This document shows, in pieces, positions 37,515 to 46,584 of a DNA stretch of 64,000 bases. The position numbers were made by a program, and so were the translations under genes. Under the pieces are notes generated by a model that was given only the letters and a program-made list of their open reading frames with translations, was not told the origin of the DNA and made no database searches. Source of the DNA: Pseudofrancisella aestuarii (GTDB taxonomy: Bacteria > Pseudomonadota > Gammaproteobacteria > Francisellales > Francisellaceae); assembly GCF_003574475.2 (NCBI RefSeq), contig NZ_QLIS02000002.1:248001-312000 (forward strand). Reading direction: 5' to 3'. Each line of letters starts with the position of its first letter. Position 1 is the first letter of the stretch.

Positions 37515-37772
37515 ATAGCTTCTCCTTTTTAGTTGTAAATTACTTTTATGTAACAATATATGTTGTGATTATAATATATTTTCAATAGTTAGAGAATTGT
37601 AAAGTTATAAATAAAGCTTAATAATTTAATATCTTTTTTAGATCAGTTAATTATTATCAAAGTTTAAGTTATTGTTGGTTGTGTTTCATACAATAAGGTT
37701 TATATGTAATTAATTTTTTATAAAAAAACTATATAATATTAGAGTTAAAATGTTTCTGGGTTATATTTCAAT

Positions 37773-39434
37773 ATGCTACAACATCTAGCGATTAAAAATT
37801 TTGCAATAATAAAATCTACAGAGATAGATTTTAAGGATGGAATGACAGTAGTTACTGGTGAAACAGGTGCTGGGAAGTCAATTCTTATTGATGCTCTTAG
37901 TTTTGTGCTTGGTACAAGATTAGAGAAAACATTTCTTAATGATGGTGAGATTACAGAAGTATTAGCTATCTTTGATATTAGAGATAATGAAAAAGTAAAA
38001 AGGATTTTAGAAGAGCTTTTTATAGAGGACTTAGGGGAGTGTACTATAAGAAGAGTAGTAAAAAATGAACAAAGTCGATTATTCATTAATGGAACTGTAG
38101 TTAAAGCCGCCGAAGTTAAGAGAGTCTCAGATAATTTGATAAATATATATAGCCAAAACTCGCATCAAGATTTACTAGATACCAAAGTACAACTTAGTTT
38201 ACTTGATAGTTTTGCAAATAATTCTGATTTGCTAAAAAAGGTTGCTAAAGTTTTTTCTGAGCTGCAAAAAGTTGATGAAAAGATAGTTGAAGCTGAAATG
38301 GTTGTAGAAACAAAAAAGAATCATAAAGAGCTTTTAGAGTATAAATTAGATGAGCTTATTGCTTTAGACTTATTAGAAACTGAATTTGATGATTTAGTAG
38401 AAAAACAAAAAGATTTATCGAGTATAGATGATAAGGTTTATGCGTTAAGTTCAGTTTGTGAAGGGTTATATGATTCTGAGCAAAATGTCATATCAATAAT
38501 TACTGAATTAGAAAGAAACTTATCAAAATTTAGTGAGAATAAAGATATTAAAAATTTATATGATCTAATTTCTCAAACTAAAGTTTATGCGCAGGAAGGG
38601 TATGATGATGCTAAATCTATTTTAGATAGTATAGAGCAGAATCCTGAAGAGTTAGTAAAGATAGAGCAAAGGATGTCGGCTATATATGAAGTAGCAAGAA
38701 AACATAAAGTTGAACCTAATTATCTCTATAGCTATATTAGAGAATTACAAGATGAGCTTGATAGTATTTCTCAAGAAAATGAGGGACTGAAAAAGCTTTT
38801 AGAAGAGAAAGATATATTAGAAAAACAGTATTTTAATTATGCTAATGAAATATCAATATCTAGACAAAAAGCTGCTAAGAATTTTTCCAAGCAAGTTGAG
38901 AATAATATAAGATCTTTAAATATGCCGAAAGCTAAATTTGATGTTGAAATCAAAGCTTTAGAAAATAAAACAGCTAAAGGTTTAGACTCTTGTGAATTTG
39001 TGGCAAATTTGAATCTAGGTGAAAGAATGGTGCCAGTTAAAAAAGTAGCATCAGGAGGAGAGCTTAGCAGGATAGGTTTGGCAATACAGGCTGTATCAGC
39101 AGAGAAGAAATCTTATCCAACTTTAGTATTCGATGAAGTTGATGTTGGTATTTCCGGAGCTACTGCAGAAATTGTGGGTAAACTCTTAAAAGAGTTATCT
39201 AAGAGGCTACAAATATTATGTATAACTCATCAAGCTCAGGTAGCTGCTCAAGGAGATATTCATTTGCATGTTATTAAAGAGTATTTAAGTGATTACACAT
39301 TATCAAAAATAGTTGAATTATCTTTAGACGAAAGAGTAACTGAAATAGCTAAAATAGTAGGAGGGGTGGATATCTCAGAGAATACCCTAAAACATGCTAG
39401 AGAGCTTTTGAAAAATAGTTTAAGCAAATATTAA
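37773..39434 (+). CDS. recN: RecN, SMC-like DNA repair ATPase
   Basis: RecN acts in double-strand break repair with RecA. The 553-residue product starts MLQHLAIKNFAII, has Walker A GETGAGKS (29-36), a central coiled coil (about 160-370), and the C-terminal signature KVASGGELSRIGLAIQ followed by Walker B VFDEVDVGISG. The last four bases overlap the convergent pilin gene. Confidence 0.95.
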   Translation: MLQHLAIKNFAIIKSTEIDFKDGMTVVTGETGAGKSILIDALSFVLGTRLEKTFLNDGEITEVLAIFDIRDNEKVKRILEELFIEDLGECTIRRVVKNEQSRLFINGTVVKAAEVKRVSDNLINIYSQNSHQDLLDTKVQLSLLDSFANNSDLLKKVAKVFSELQKVDEKIVEAEMVVETKKNHKELLEYKLDELIALDLLETEFDDLVEKQKDLSSIDDKVYALSSVCEGLYDSEQNVISIITELERNLSKFSENKDIKNLYDLISQTKVYAQEGYDDAKSILDSIEQNPEELVKIEQRMSAIYEVARKHKVEPNYLYSYIRELQDELDSISQENEGLKKLLEEKDILEKQYFNYANEISISRQKAAKNFSKQVENNIRSLNMPKAKFDVEIKALENKTAKGLDSCEFVANLNLGERMVPVKKVASGGELSRIGLAIQAVSAEKKSYPTLVFDEVDVGISGATAEIVGKLLKELSKRLQILCITHQAQVAAQGDIHLHVIKEYLSDYTLSKIVELSLDERVTEIAKIVGGVDISENTLKHARELLKNSLSKY

Positions 39435-39841
39435 GTAGAACATTCAGAGGGAAGTTGATAGCTAGTTAAAGTCGATCCAGAAGAATTTATGCATTTCCAG
39501 TGAACAACATCAGAACCAAGTCCTATTGGATTAAAGGTTAGTGACCCTCCTGAAACTATATTGCTTAAATCTAGATTTATAGTGCCTATGTTATCTGTTA
39601 AAGCCACATTGCTTGGTTTAGGAAGGTTTGAGTAATCCCCTTCACCATTAGTAGCTTTAATTACCATTGCAGATCTTAGTTCTCCAAGATTATTTATTTC
39701 TACTCCTATTTTTGTACGAGTTGTATAGTTAGTGTATAAAGGAATAGCTATTACTGCCAATATCGCAATAACAGCCAGTACAAGCATTGTCTCAGTGATT
39801 GAAAATCCTTTATACTTTTTGATTTTATGAAGTTTTTCCAT
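39431..39841 (-). CDS. pilE: type IV pilin (PilE-like)
   Basis: The product has 136 residues, with a prepilin leader cleaved after Gly12 (KG/FSITE, Glu at +5) and a hydrophobic N-terminal helix. A C-terminal disulfide loop is framed by Cys in WKCINSSG and SECST. The atypical FSITETM start separates it from the major-pilin type FSLVEL next door. An 8-copy GAAAA repeat lies 66-106 bases before the start codon and may change expression. It is probably a minor or alternative pilin. Confidence 0.88.
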   Translation of the reverse strand: MEKLHKIKKYKGFSITETMLVLAVIAILAVIAIPLYTNYTTRTKIGVEINNLGELRSAMVIKATNGEGDYSNLPKPSNVALTDNIGTINLDLSNIVSGGSLTFNPIGLGSDVVHWKCINSSGSTLTSYQLPSECST

Positions 39842-39907
39842 AATTAAAATAAATACTAAAAATAGTATTATTTCAGTATAAATTAGAAAGTTAATAATTT
39901 ATATAGA

Positions 39908-39948
39908 GAAAAGAAAAGAAAAGAAAAGAAAAGAAAAGAAAAGAAAAG
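39908..39948 (+). repeat. pentanucleotide repeat (8 x GAAAA) upstream of the pilin gene
   Basis: Eight perfect GAAAA units plus one base sit in the 125-base gap between two pilin genes, read as TTTTC on the coding strand. Five-base units outside a coding frame change spacing between promoter elements or the 5' leader when copies are gained or lost, so this is a candidate phase-variation locus. Confidence 0.95.
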
Positions 39949-39966
39949 TAAGTTATATGATTTTTA

Positions 39967-40395
39967 TTAAGTACCAGAGCAAGGACTAGGTAATTTAGAG
40001 CTTGGAATATTAGTACTTGCACAAGCCCAAGTCATAGAACTAGAACCCATAGTTGGAGTCATAGTTATATTACCAGTAACAGGAGCGGTTAAACTCAGAT
40101 TTATTACTCCATCTGTCACCGTGGATGTATACTTTAATGAGCTACCTGACGCAGTAGGTAAAGCTACACCATTTAAGCTAGTAGATCCAGAACCTACGCC
40201 TGTTAAAGTTCCCTTAGTCATAGCTGTTTCAGCAATATCTGACTTTATTCCACCAATCGATGCTAAAGCTGTACCTATCTGTGCACGAGAAGTATAGTTA
40301 GAATACATAGGTATAGCTACTGCTGCTAGGATAGCAATAATAGCGATTACCACCATTAACTCAACAAGTGAGAAACCTTTTTGCATTTTTTTCAT
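39967..40395 (-). CDS. pilA: type IV pilin (PilA-like, canonical)
   Basis: The product has 142 residues. The leader MKKMQKG is cleaved before Phe8, giving FSLVELMVVIAIIAILAAVAIP, the textbook pilin helix with Glu at +5. The Ser/Thr-rich middle offers O-glycosylation sites. A C-terminal disulfide loop lies between WACAST and PSPCSGT. It is paired with the second pilin downstream and with the oligosaccharyltransferase-like gene upstream. Confidence 0.92.
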   Translation of the reverse strand: MKKMQKGFSLVELMVVIAIIAILAAVAIPMYSNYTSRAQIGTALASIGGIKSDIAETAMTKGTLTGVGSGSTSLNGVALPTASGSSLKYTSTVTDGVINLSLTAPVTGNITMTPTMGSSSMTWACASTNIPSSKLPSPCSGT

Positions 40396-40515
40396 GATTT
40401 ATTCCTTAATTTTATATATTAAACAATACCAAAAAGAATTAATCTATTTTTAATAAAACTCAATTTTGGTAATGTCTATTCTACTCTTATTTTATAAAAA
40501 CTCAATACTCTTTTA

Positions 40516-41937
40516 TTATATCCATAAAGGTTTCCATATTAGAGGAATTATAATTATTGAGAAAATAATAGTAATAATTATCATTCTTAATATAAGTATT
40601 TGAGATGATAGAGGTTTTTTAGAAAATTCTTTTATTTTATCGAATGACATACACAGTCCAAAAACAAATATAGAACCTAGAAGTCCTAAAGATGTTTTAA
40701 ACATAGCATTTAACATTCCGTCTATCATTCCTGCAATTAACATTAAGAGGAAAATATTGTAAGGTTTATTAGCTAATATATTTTTTAAGTTGTTAAAAGT
40801 AAATTTAACAGAAGTAATAACGACTACCATAAAACATATAAAGGCTGGTATACCCCATTGAGACCATACTTCTAAAAAGAGATTATGAGGATATCCAGCA
40901 GTTGTTTTGGTGGCAGCTAAATAATTCCATTGACCAATACCTGTTATAGGATGTTCTAGCCCTATTATAAAAGCTTCTCTCCAGACTAAAAGCCTACCGC
41001 TATCACTATCTCTTAAAATTGTTACTACTGATTTATTTTCTTGTACTAATACAATATCATGTATTCCTAAATTTATTAAAGATCCAACTAATAATGATAG
41101 AATTATTAGAGTAAATATTTTTACTAATAATCTCCTATCAATGATAGCTAAGAATATAAATATGATTATATATTCTAAAAATATAGTTCTGAATGCGTGA
41201 TTTATAACCACAAACCATATTATCGAAAGAGCTAAAAAGGCACCTATTTTTAGAACTGGTCTATAATTCATAAACCATGGCAAAAGTAAAAAAGGAACAA
41301 ACCAAGAAAAATAGTTGTCTAGAAATCTTGGGTTTAAGGTGTTATAGGTAAATAGTAGTACTTCTTGTATATTGCCTGCTACAGTCGGGCCATAAATAGA
41401 GAAGTTTGATAAAGATAGCTGCAGGAATAGCATTCCCCCATAAAAGATTATAGATAAAAGAATTATAATAAAAAGATGTTTTATTTTTTCAGGCTTTTGT
41501 TGAATATAATTTGCTATAAAAATGCTTAATATTAGCATAGCAAGAGTGAAGCTAACCCCTTTAAAAGCTATTGATGGCGATATTGCAAATGCAGTTGAAA
41601 TAAAGCCAAATATAAAGAATAAAATTATAGAAATTCTAATTATTTTTTTGAAATTAAGAATCCTTATAAGTATTTCTTGAAGAATTCTTTTATTAAAAAG
41701 AATCAATAGTAAGGCAAATGATGTTCCATAAAATAAGAGGGCATACCTTTCAAAGAAAAGGTTCTTGTTTGCTGAAATAATGTCATTTAAATATTTCGTG
41801 CCTCCTGAAATATTATTTATAACAATATTCATTGGGACATATTCTCTATAAGGTATTAAGAAAATCGTAAATAAAAGAATAGATAAAAAATAAAAAATTA
41901 AATCATCAAGTTGTATTTTTCTTATATATTGAAGCAT
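40516..41937 (-). CDS. pglA: PglA/PglL-like pilin O-oligosaccharyltransferase (Wzy_C family)
   Basis: The 473-residue polytopic inner-membrane protein has about 12 helices. The Wzy_C/O-antigen-ligase core is GIGQWNYLAATKTTAGYPHNLFLEVWSQWGIP, containing the PHNLFLE motif of these enzymes. Lying directly upstream of the pilins and after the lpn lipoproteins, it matches the position of the Francisella PglA gene, which O-glycosylates pilin. An O-antigen ligase or polymerase function cannot be excluded from sequence. Confidence 0.8.
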   Translation of the reverse strand: MLQYIRKIQLDDLIFYFLSILLFTIFLIPYREYVPMNIVINNISGGTKYLNDIISANKNLFFERYALLFYGTSFALLLILFNKRILQEILIRILNFKKIIRISIILFFIFGFISTAFAISPSIAFKGVSFTLAMLILSIFIANYIQQKPEKIKHLFIIILLSIIFYGGMLFLQLSLSNFSIYGPTVAGNIQEVLLFTYNTLNPRFLDNYFSWFVPFLLLPWFMNYRPVLKIGAFLALSIIWFVVINHAFRTIFLEYIIIFIFLAIIDRRLLVKIFTLIILSLLVGSLINLGIHDIVLVQENKSVVTILRDSDSGRLLVWREAFIIGLEHPITGIGQWNYLAATKTTAGYPHNLFLEVWSQWGIPAFICFMVVVITSVKFTFNNLKNILANKPYNIFLLMLIAGMIDGMLNAMFKTSLGLLGSIFVFGLCMSFDKIKEFSKKPLSSQILILRMIIITIIFSIIIIPLIWKPLWI

Positions 41938-42004
41938 TTTAAGACTGGAGAGTTTACTTTATAAGTTTAGTGTATAAAAAGTTTTATAATAATGATAGAA
42001 AAGA

Positions 42005-42490
42005 TTATTCTGAAAGGATTTTTATCGTTGAGCTAGCTAAGACAGAGCCATCTGACTTATCTGTAACTATAGCTTTCCAAGTTCCAGCACATATTTGATC
42101 ATTATATAGAACACTTTGGGAATCTGTTGAGTAGTCTTCTACTTCTCTAAATTTTGCTATTGGGAAGGCTGTGTTATAACAACTTGTATCCTCTGGGGTT
42201 TCCCAAGATAAGTAAACAGATCCTTGAGGAGCTCCGTTCCAGTTAGTAATTATTTTTGCATCTATAGAGTGCAGATTCTTATTATAAGCTAAAGTTATTG
42301 TAGCATTAGGGTCATCAGCAGTAGTATCCTCACCATCATTATCAGGATTTTCTACGGTATTTGTGTCGGAGTTTACTTGTACTCCATCACTGTCGTTATA
42401 AAAAGAATCTACAAAAGAATTATAGGTGCTACAGCCACCTAAACCTAGTGTTGATAAAAGAAAGACAAATATTACAAAACTATTTTTCAT
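42005..42490 (-). CDS. lpnB: LpnB-like lipoprotein, paralogue of LpnA
   Basis: The product has 161 residues, with a lipobox LGGC lipidated at Cys20, an acidic linker (DNDGEDTTADDPN), and a C-terminal domain (about 70-161) paralogous to that of the gene at 43085: WNGAPQGSVYLSWETPEDTSCYNTAFPIAKF, then ICAGTWKAIV. The shared cysteines suggest a conserved disulfide. It probably sits in the outer membrane facing outward. Synteny with Francisella lpnA-lpnB-pglA supports the name. Confidence 0.7.
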   Translation of the reverse strand: MKNSFVIFVFLLSTLGLGGCSTYNSFVDSFYNDSDGVQVNSDTNTVENPDNDGEDTTADDPNATITLAYNKNLHSIDAKIITNWNGAPQGSVYLSWETPEDTSCYNTAFPIAKFREVEDYSTDSQSVLYNDQICAGTWKAIVTDKSDGSVLASSTIKILSE

Positions 42491-42503
42491 TTTTTACCTA
42501 AAT

Positions 42504-42986
42504 TTAATTTTTTTTACTTAATTCAAGAGTTTTAATTTGGTCACCAACTTTTTGAGCTTCTTTAGTTTCTGTGTCAGCAGTTGCTTTTAAATCACTAGCT
42601 TCTTTATCAGCTTCATCAGCTTGATCTTTGTAACTGTTTACTTCTTTTTGAAGTTTGATAGCACTCTGAGCCTCATCAATTATTCTTTCTCTGAAATTGA
42701 TTGCATCATCACTAGTTTGGTCTTCAAGTTCTCTATATGCTTTTAATAAATCTCTAACTCGAGCATCTATAGCATCAACTTGAGCTTGTTTTCTATCAGC
42801 GGTATTTCTAAGTTTAGAGGCTTTAGCTTCTAAATTTTTAGCATCATCTAGATCTTGAGATGCTTTATCGTTCATATTTTGCTGAGTTTGTTGCAGTTGA
42901 ACTATTTTAGAATCAATGTCAGAAGCACAACTGGTAACAGTTAAAAATATAATTGCTACAAGTGAAATTGTAAAAAACCTTTTCAT
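42504..42986 (-). CDS. coiled-coil lipoprotein
   Basis: The product has 160 residues, lipidated at Cys20 (VTSC), and the rest is almost entirely helical, charged and Gln/Lys/Asp-rich with heptad-like repeats (two long coiled-coil stretches about 25-90 and 95-155). The architecture resembles Lpp-type or spanning lipoproteins, but I recognise no family. It lies between the two Lpn paralogues, 13 bases upstream of lpnB, so it is coexpressed with it. Confidence 0.7.
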   Translation of the reverse strand: MKRFFTISLVAIIFLTVTSCASDIDSKIVQLQQTQQNMNDKASQDLDDAKNLEAKASKLRNTADRKQAQVDAIDARVRDLLKAYRELEDQTSDDAINFRERIIDEAQSAIKLQKEVNSYKDQADEADKEASDLKATADTETKEAQKVGDQIKTLELSKKN

Positions 42987-43084
42987 AAAGGTAACCTCTT
43001 ATTCGGTTAACTATTAAATTCAAAGATAAGTATAAATTACATGTAGAGACAAGTAAAGAATGAAAGATATAAAGTTATATGATT

Positions 43085-43519
43085 TTATTTGATAGTTATT
43101 GAGTCTGTAGCGATTGCTTTACCATCAAACATTACGCTAGCTGTCCAAGTACCTGTGCAGTATTTATCTCCTTGCTTAAGTTCAACAGTTGCCCAAGTCA
43201 TATCTTTTGATTCACCATATTTAGTGATAGGGAACTGAGTATCATAACAACCAGTACCAGTAGGTGCTTGCCAGTGTAGTTTAACACTACCTTCTGGATT
43301 TCCATTGTATGTTGTCCAAATTTTAGCAATTATTTCATCTTTATTATTTTTGTTTAATTTAACTTTTGCAGTAGGTTCACCAGTAGTTGAAGTAGTTGCA
43401 ACAGCTTGAGAACCATCGTTATTTGTATCTTTAGCATTGTTATCTCCACCTACTGTAGAACATCCTGCTAAAGCTAATAATGAAGTTAATAAAAAACTTA
43501 ATTTAATTGTTTTATTCAT
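43085..43519 (-). CDS. lpnA: LpnA (Tul4-like) lipoprotein
   Basis: The product has 144 residues with a lipobox LAGC (Cys20) and a Ser/Thr/Asn-rich linker. Its C-terminal domain, with YNGNPEGSVKLHWQAPTGTGCYDTQFPITKY and KYCTGTWTASV, matches my memory of the 17-kDa Francisella Tul4/LpnA antigen, a TLR2-active surface lipoprotein. The two domain cysteines are shared with the paralogue at 42005. AAGGAG precedes the start. A TAGAACC / GGTTCTA inverted repeat lies upstream (43555-43583). Confidence 0.85.
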   Translation of the reverse strand: MNKTIKLSFLLTSLLALAGCSTVGGDNNAKDTNNDGSQAVATTSTTGEPTAKVKLNKNNKDEIIAKIWTTYNGNPEGSVKLHWQAPTGTGCYDTQFPITKYGESKDMTWATVELKQGDKYCTGTWTASVMFDGKAIATDSITIK

Positions 43520-43644
43520 AGGATAACTCCTTTTAATTCCAGGTTTTATTAATTTAGAACCAATTTATCCCTAAAAGGTTCTACAATGATTATAACATTA
43601 AACTTAATTATAAAAAGAGAAAAAGTAAATAAATAATTCTTAGG

Positions 43645-44019
43645 TTAAATAATAATTATACAACCAATACTTCTATTCTCATTAGCTAAAAGATTATATG
43701 TTTTACAAGCAGTATTACTGTCCATAAAGTCTAAATTTTTACCATATTTAGCTAAATAATTCATTATCTCTATAGGAGGCAATGTTTGTTTTTGACCTGT
43801 TCCAATAAGAATTATTTCAGGATTTGTTTTAAGCAATAGATCTAAATGGTCTGTAACTATATCCTCTACAGTTTCTATTTTATTGTCAGAGCTCAATATT
43901 GACTCTCTTGATAAAATTAAAGTATTGGTAAAATTACCAATATTTAATTTAAATAATCCTTTCGTATATTCATTAAAGAAAATTGGCGTATCAAATTTTT
44001 CTTCTGTGAAACTCATCAT
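43645..44019 (-). CDS. Mth938-like (DUF498) domain protein
   Basis: The product is about 124 residues from this start. The Mth938 fold is seen as a glycine-containing IILIGTGQKQTLPP segment, then LDFMDSNTACKTYNLLANENRSIGCIII, matching the family of bacterial DUF498 and mitochondrial NDUFAF3-related proteins. I start at the ATG at 44019, preceded by AAGGT, rather than the longer frame beginning at 44052. The role is unknown. Confidence 0.8.
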   Translation of the reverse strand: MMSFTEEKFDTPIFFNEYTKGLFKLNIGNFTNTLILSRESILSSDNKIETVEDIVTDHLDLLLKTNPEIILIGTGQKQTLPPIEIMNYLAKYGKNLDFMDSNTACKTYNLLANENRSIGCIIII

Positions 44020-44114
44020 AATAATAAATACCTTGATGTTTTTATGATGCAATCTTATATCTAAAGTATAGAATATATATAGTTTTTATTGCAAAAAAAT
44101 ATTTGGAGAATTTT

Positions 44115-46124
44115 ATGAATTCCTTGTTAGTTGAGTCTAGCTTACCAAAGTTAGCGGATTTTAAAGATTCGGAAGTAAAGGGCGCTGTTGATTTTGTTCT
44201 AGGGAAAGCTCAAGAAGCCGTTGAGAATGTTCTTAAACATTCATCTAAGAAATGGAGTGAGTTACAGAAGTTAGAAGAGGTTGATGAAAAGATAACACAA
44301 GTATTTTCATCTATTGCGCACATGAATGCTGTTTGTAACTCAGAGCAATTACGGAAAGATTATGAATATGCTGTTGCCAAAGTTACAGAGTATTATACAA
44401 AGCTTGGACAAAATAAAGAGCTTTATAATTTTTATAAGCTGATAAATGAAATAGAGCTTAATTCTGAACAAAAACAGACTATAAAAAAAGCATTAATAGG
44501 TTTTGAAAAGTCTGGTGTGGATTTAGAGGAAAGTAAAAGACAGCGCTTGCAAGAAATAAGCCAAGAGCTAGCTCAGCTAAATAGTAAGTTCGAGAATAAT
44601 GTTTTGGATGCAACTATGTCTTGGAGTTATAAAACTAATGATGTGAAAGAGCTAGATGGACTATCTAGTAATGTTATAAAGTCAGCCGAAAAGAAAGCTA
44701 AAGCAAGAGAAATCTCTGAAAAGTATATGCTGGGTTTAGATATTCCAACATATCTGGCAGTAATGCAACAAGCAAATAATAGAAACTTAAGAGAGACTTT
44801 CTATAAAGCATACTGTACTAAGGCATCTAAGTATTTTGATGATCCTAAGTTTAATAATGATGATAATATCGAGAGAATACTTTCATTAAGGTTAGAAAAA
44901 TCTCAAATTTTGGGGTTTGATAATTATGCTGAGTATTCTTTATTTACAAAAATGGCTGAAACTCCAGAGCAAGTGCTAGAGCTGTTAGAGAACCTCTTAA
45001 TAAAGTCAAAGAATCAGGCTAAAGAAGAGTTAAATGAGCTAAAAGAATATGCTAAGAAATGTGGCTTTAATGAAGAGATCAAACCATGGGATTTGGCATT
45101 TTTTTCTGAAAAACTAAAAAAAGATAAATTTGATTTTACAGAAGAGGAGCTTAGAAAGTATTTTCCTTTAGAAAAAGTTTTAAATGGCTTATTCATTATT
45201 TTAAATAATATATATGGTTTAGATATTAAAGAAGATTTAAAAGAACCTAAATATACTCCAGAAGAAAAAATATTTAATTTTAGTAAGAATGGTGAATTAA
45301 TAGGGAGCATTATTTGTGATTTCTTTGCTAGAGATAGTAAGCGTGGTGGCGCATGGATGGATGGGTCTCGAACATCTTATATTAAAAGTTGTTCCTCAAG
45401 ACAAAAACCTGTTGCATACGTGAATTGTAATTTTATGCCACCTTCAGATGATGGCTCTAATATAACTCATAGTGATGCAGTTACTTTGTTTCATGAATTT
45501 GGTCATGCATTACATCATATTTTATCTGTAGTCGGAGTACCTTCTATATCTGGTACTCATGGCGTGGAGTGGGATGCTGTTGAATTGCCAAGTCAGTTTA
45601 TGGAGAATTTCTGCTGGTGTAAAGAGGGTATTGAATTAATATCTGGTGCTAGAGATGGGTCTAAATTAACAAAAGAACAATTAGACAAACTCGTTGGGGC
45701 TAGGCATTTTCATTCTGCATTAATGATGGTTCGTCAATTAGAGTTTGGTGTGTTCGATATGAATATCCATAGAAAAAAGATTACTTCTGTTGATGATGTT
45801 CAGAAAGAACTTGATACAGTAAGAGCCGAGATAGGCTTATTAAAACCTCCAGTTTATAATAAGTTTCAAAATGGATTTACACATGTTTTTGCAGGTGGAT
45901 ATGCGGCTGGTTATTATAGTTATAAATGGGCAGAGATTTTATCATCGGATGTTTTCTCAAGGTTTGAAGAAGAGGGAGTTTTTTCTCAGCAGGTTGGGCA
46001 AGAGCTTTTAGATAATATTATATCTAAAGGTTCATCACGTGATGCTATGGATAATTTTGTGGCTTTTATGGGTAGGAAACCTAGTGAAGAGGCTTTATTG
46101 AGACATAGTGGAATCAGATGCTGA
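44115..46124 (+). CDS. prlC: M3 family oligopeptidase (PrlC/OpdA-like)
   Basis: The 669-residue zinc metallopeptidase is of the thimet oligopeptidase family and degrades short peptides in the cytosol. The zinc motif HEFGHALHH is present with the downstream glutamate region GVEWDAVELPSQFMENF, and the C-terminal FAGGYAAGYYSYKWAEILSSD motif is typical of OpdA. GGAG sits 6 bases before the ATG at 44115; a 12-base longer TTG start is unlikely. Its 3' end overlaps yraN by 7 bases. Confidence 0.93.
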   Translation: MNSLLVESSLPKLADFKDSEVKGAVDFVLGKAQEAVENVLKHSSKKWSELQKLEEVDEKITQVFSSIAHMNAVCNSEQLRKDYEYAVAKVTEYYTKLGQNKELYNFYKLINEIELNSEQKQTIKKALIGFEKSGVDLEESKRQRLQEISQELAQLNSKFENNVLDATMSWSYKTNDVKELDGLSSNVIKSAEKKAKAREISEKYMLGLDIPTYLAVMQQANNRNLRETFYKAYCTKASKYFDDPKFNNDDNIERILSLRLEKSQILGFDNYAEYSLFTKMAETPEQVLELLENLLIKSKNQAKEELNELKEYAKKCGFNEEIKPWDLAFFSEKLKKDKFDFTEEELRKYFPLEKVLNGLFIILNNIYGLDIKEDLKEPKYTPEEKIFNFSKNGELIGSIICDFFARDSKRGGAWMDGSRTSYIKSCSSRQKPVAYVNCNFMPPSDDGSNITHSDAVTLFHEFGHALHHILSVVGVPSISGTHGVEWDAVELPSQFMENFCWCKEGIELISGARDGSKLTKEQLDKLVGARHFHSALMMVRQLEFGVFDMNIHRKKITSVDDVQKELDTVRAEIGLLKPPVYNKFQNGFTHVFAGGYAAGYYSYKWAEILSSDVFSRFEEEGVFSQQVGQELLDNIISKGSSRDAMDNFVAFMGRKPSEEALLRHSGIRC

Positions 46125-46468
46125 AAACTGAAGTTGGAGCTAAGGCAGAAAATTTAGCCGTAAGTTTTTTGCAACATAAAGGCTTAAAAATTCTAATTCA
46201 AAATTATAAAGCTCTACCACATGGTGAGATAGATATCATTGCTTTAGATAAAGAAGCTTTAGTTTTTATTGAAGTAAAATATCGTAAGTCAAAAAGCTTT
46301 GGCAGTGCCGAAGAAATGGTTAATGCTACAAAGCAACAAAAAATCATAAATACTGCACAGATATTTTTTCAACAAAATGAGCAATATCTTAGTTATGATT
46401 GTCGTTTTGATGTTGTGGCTATTAATAATAAAGACCTAAACTGGATCAAGTCAGCTTTTCAAATTTAG
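46118..46468 (+). CDS. yraN: YraN family (UPF0102) protein
   Basis: The product has 116 residues with the nuclease-like YraN pattern GAKAENLAVSFLQHKGLKIL, then HGEIDIIALDKEALVFIEVKYRK (Glu-x-Lys core). The family belongs to the restriction-endonuclease-like superfamily; its function is not settled. It is translationally coupled to the oligopeptidase by a 7-base overlap. Confidence 0.9.
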   Translation: MLKTEVGAKAENLAVSFLQHKGLKILIQNYKALPHGEIDIIALDKEALVFIEVKYRKSKSFGSAEEMVNATKQQKIINTAQIFFQQNEQYLSYDCRFDVVAINNKDLNWIKSAFQI

Positions 46469-46503
46469 GTGTTTTCATTACTTTCTCCATAAGCTTTAGC
46501 GAC

Positions 46504-46530
46504 ATACTTTTTGCATGGCAAAAAAAGTAT
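46504..46530. terminator. bidirectional hairpin terminator between yraN and the lipoprotein gene
   Basis: ATACTTTTTGC (46504-46514), loop ATG, then GCAAAAAAAGTAT (46518-46530) form a stem with a 2-base bulge. It lies in the gap between two convergent genes and carries T-rich sequence on each strand, so it can stop transcription from both sides. Confidence 0.6.
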
Positions 46531-46584
46531 AAAAAGTTGCTTATCAAATACAAATGTTAAATTAAATTTGTATAGGAAAGATGA

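Noticed and set aside
37515-37556. Upstream 14-codon extension of the aminotransferase
   Set aside because: The AAGGAGA ribosome site lies inside it, and homologues start at the conserved QLSKRV segment.
39908-39948. GAAAA array considered as a CRISPR or a small RNA repeat
   Set aside because: It has no spacers and only a five-base unit, so it is a simple-sequence repeat.
40427-40471. TACCAAAA / TTTTGGTA inverted repeat ahead of pilA as a terminator
   Set aside because: The 29-base loop and AT-only surroundings make a stable intrinsic terminator unlikely; it could be chance in AT-rich DNA.
44103-44114. TTG start for the M3 peptidase, giving four extra residues
   Set aside because: GGAG overlaps these codons and is correctly placed for the ATG at 44115.
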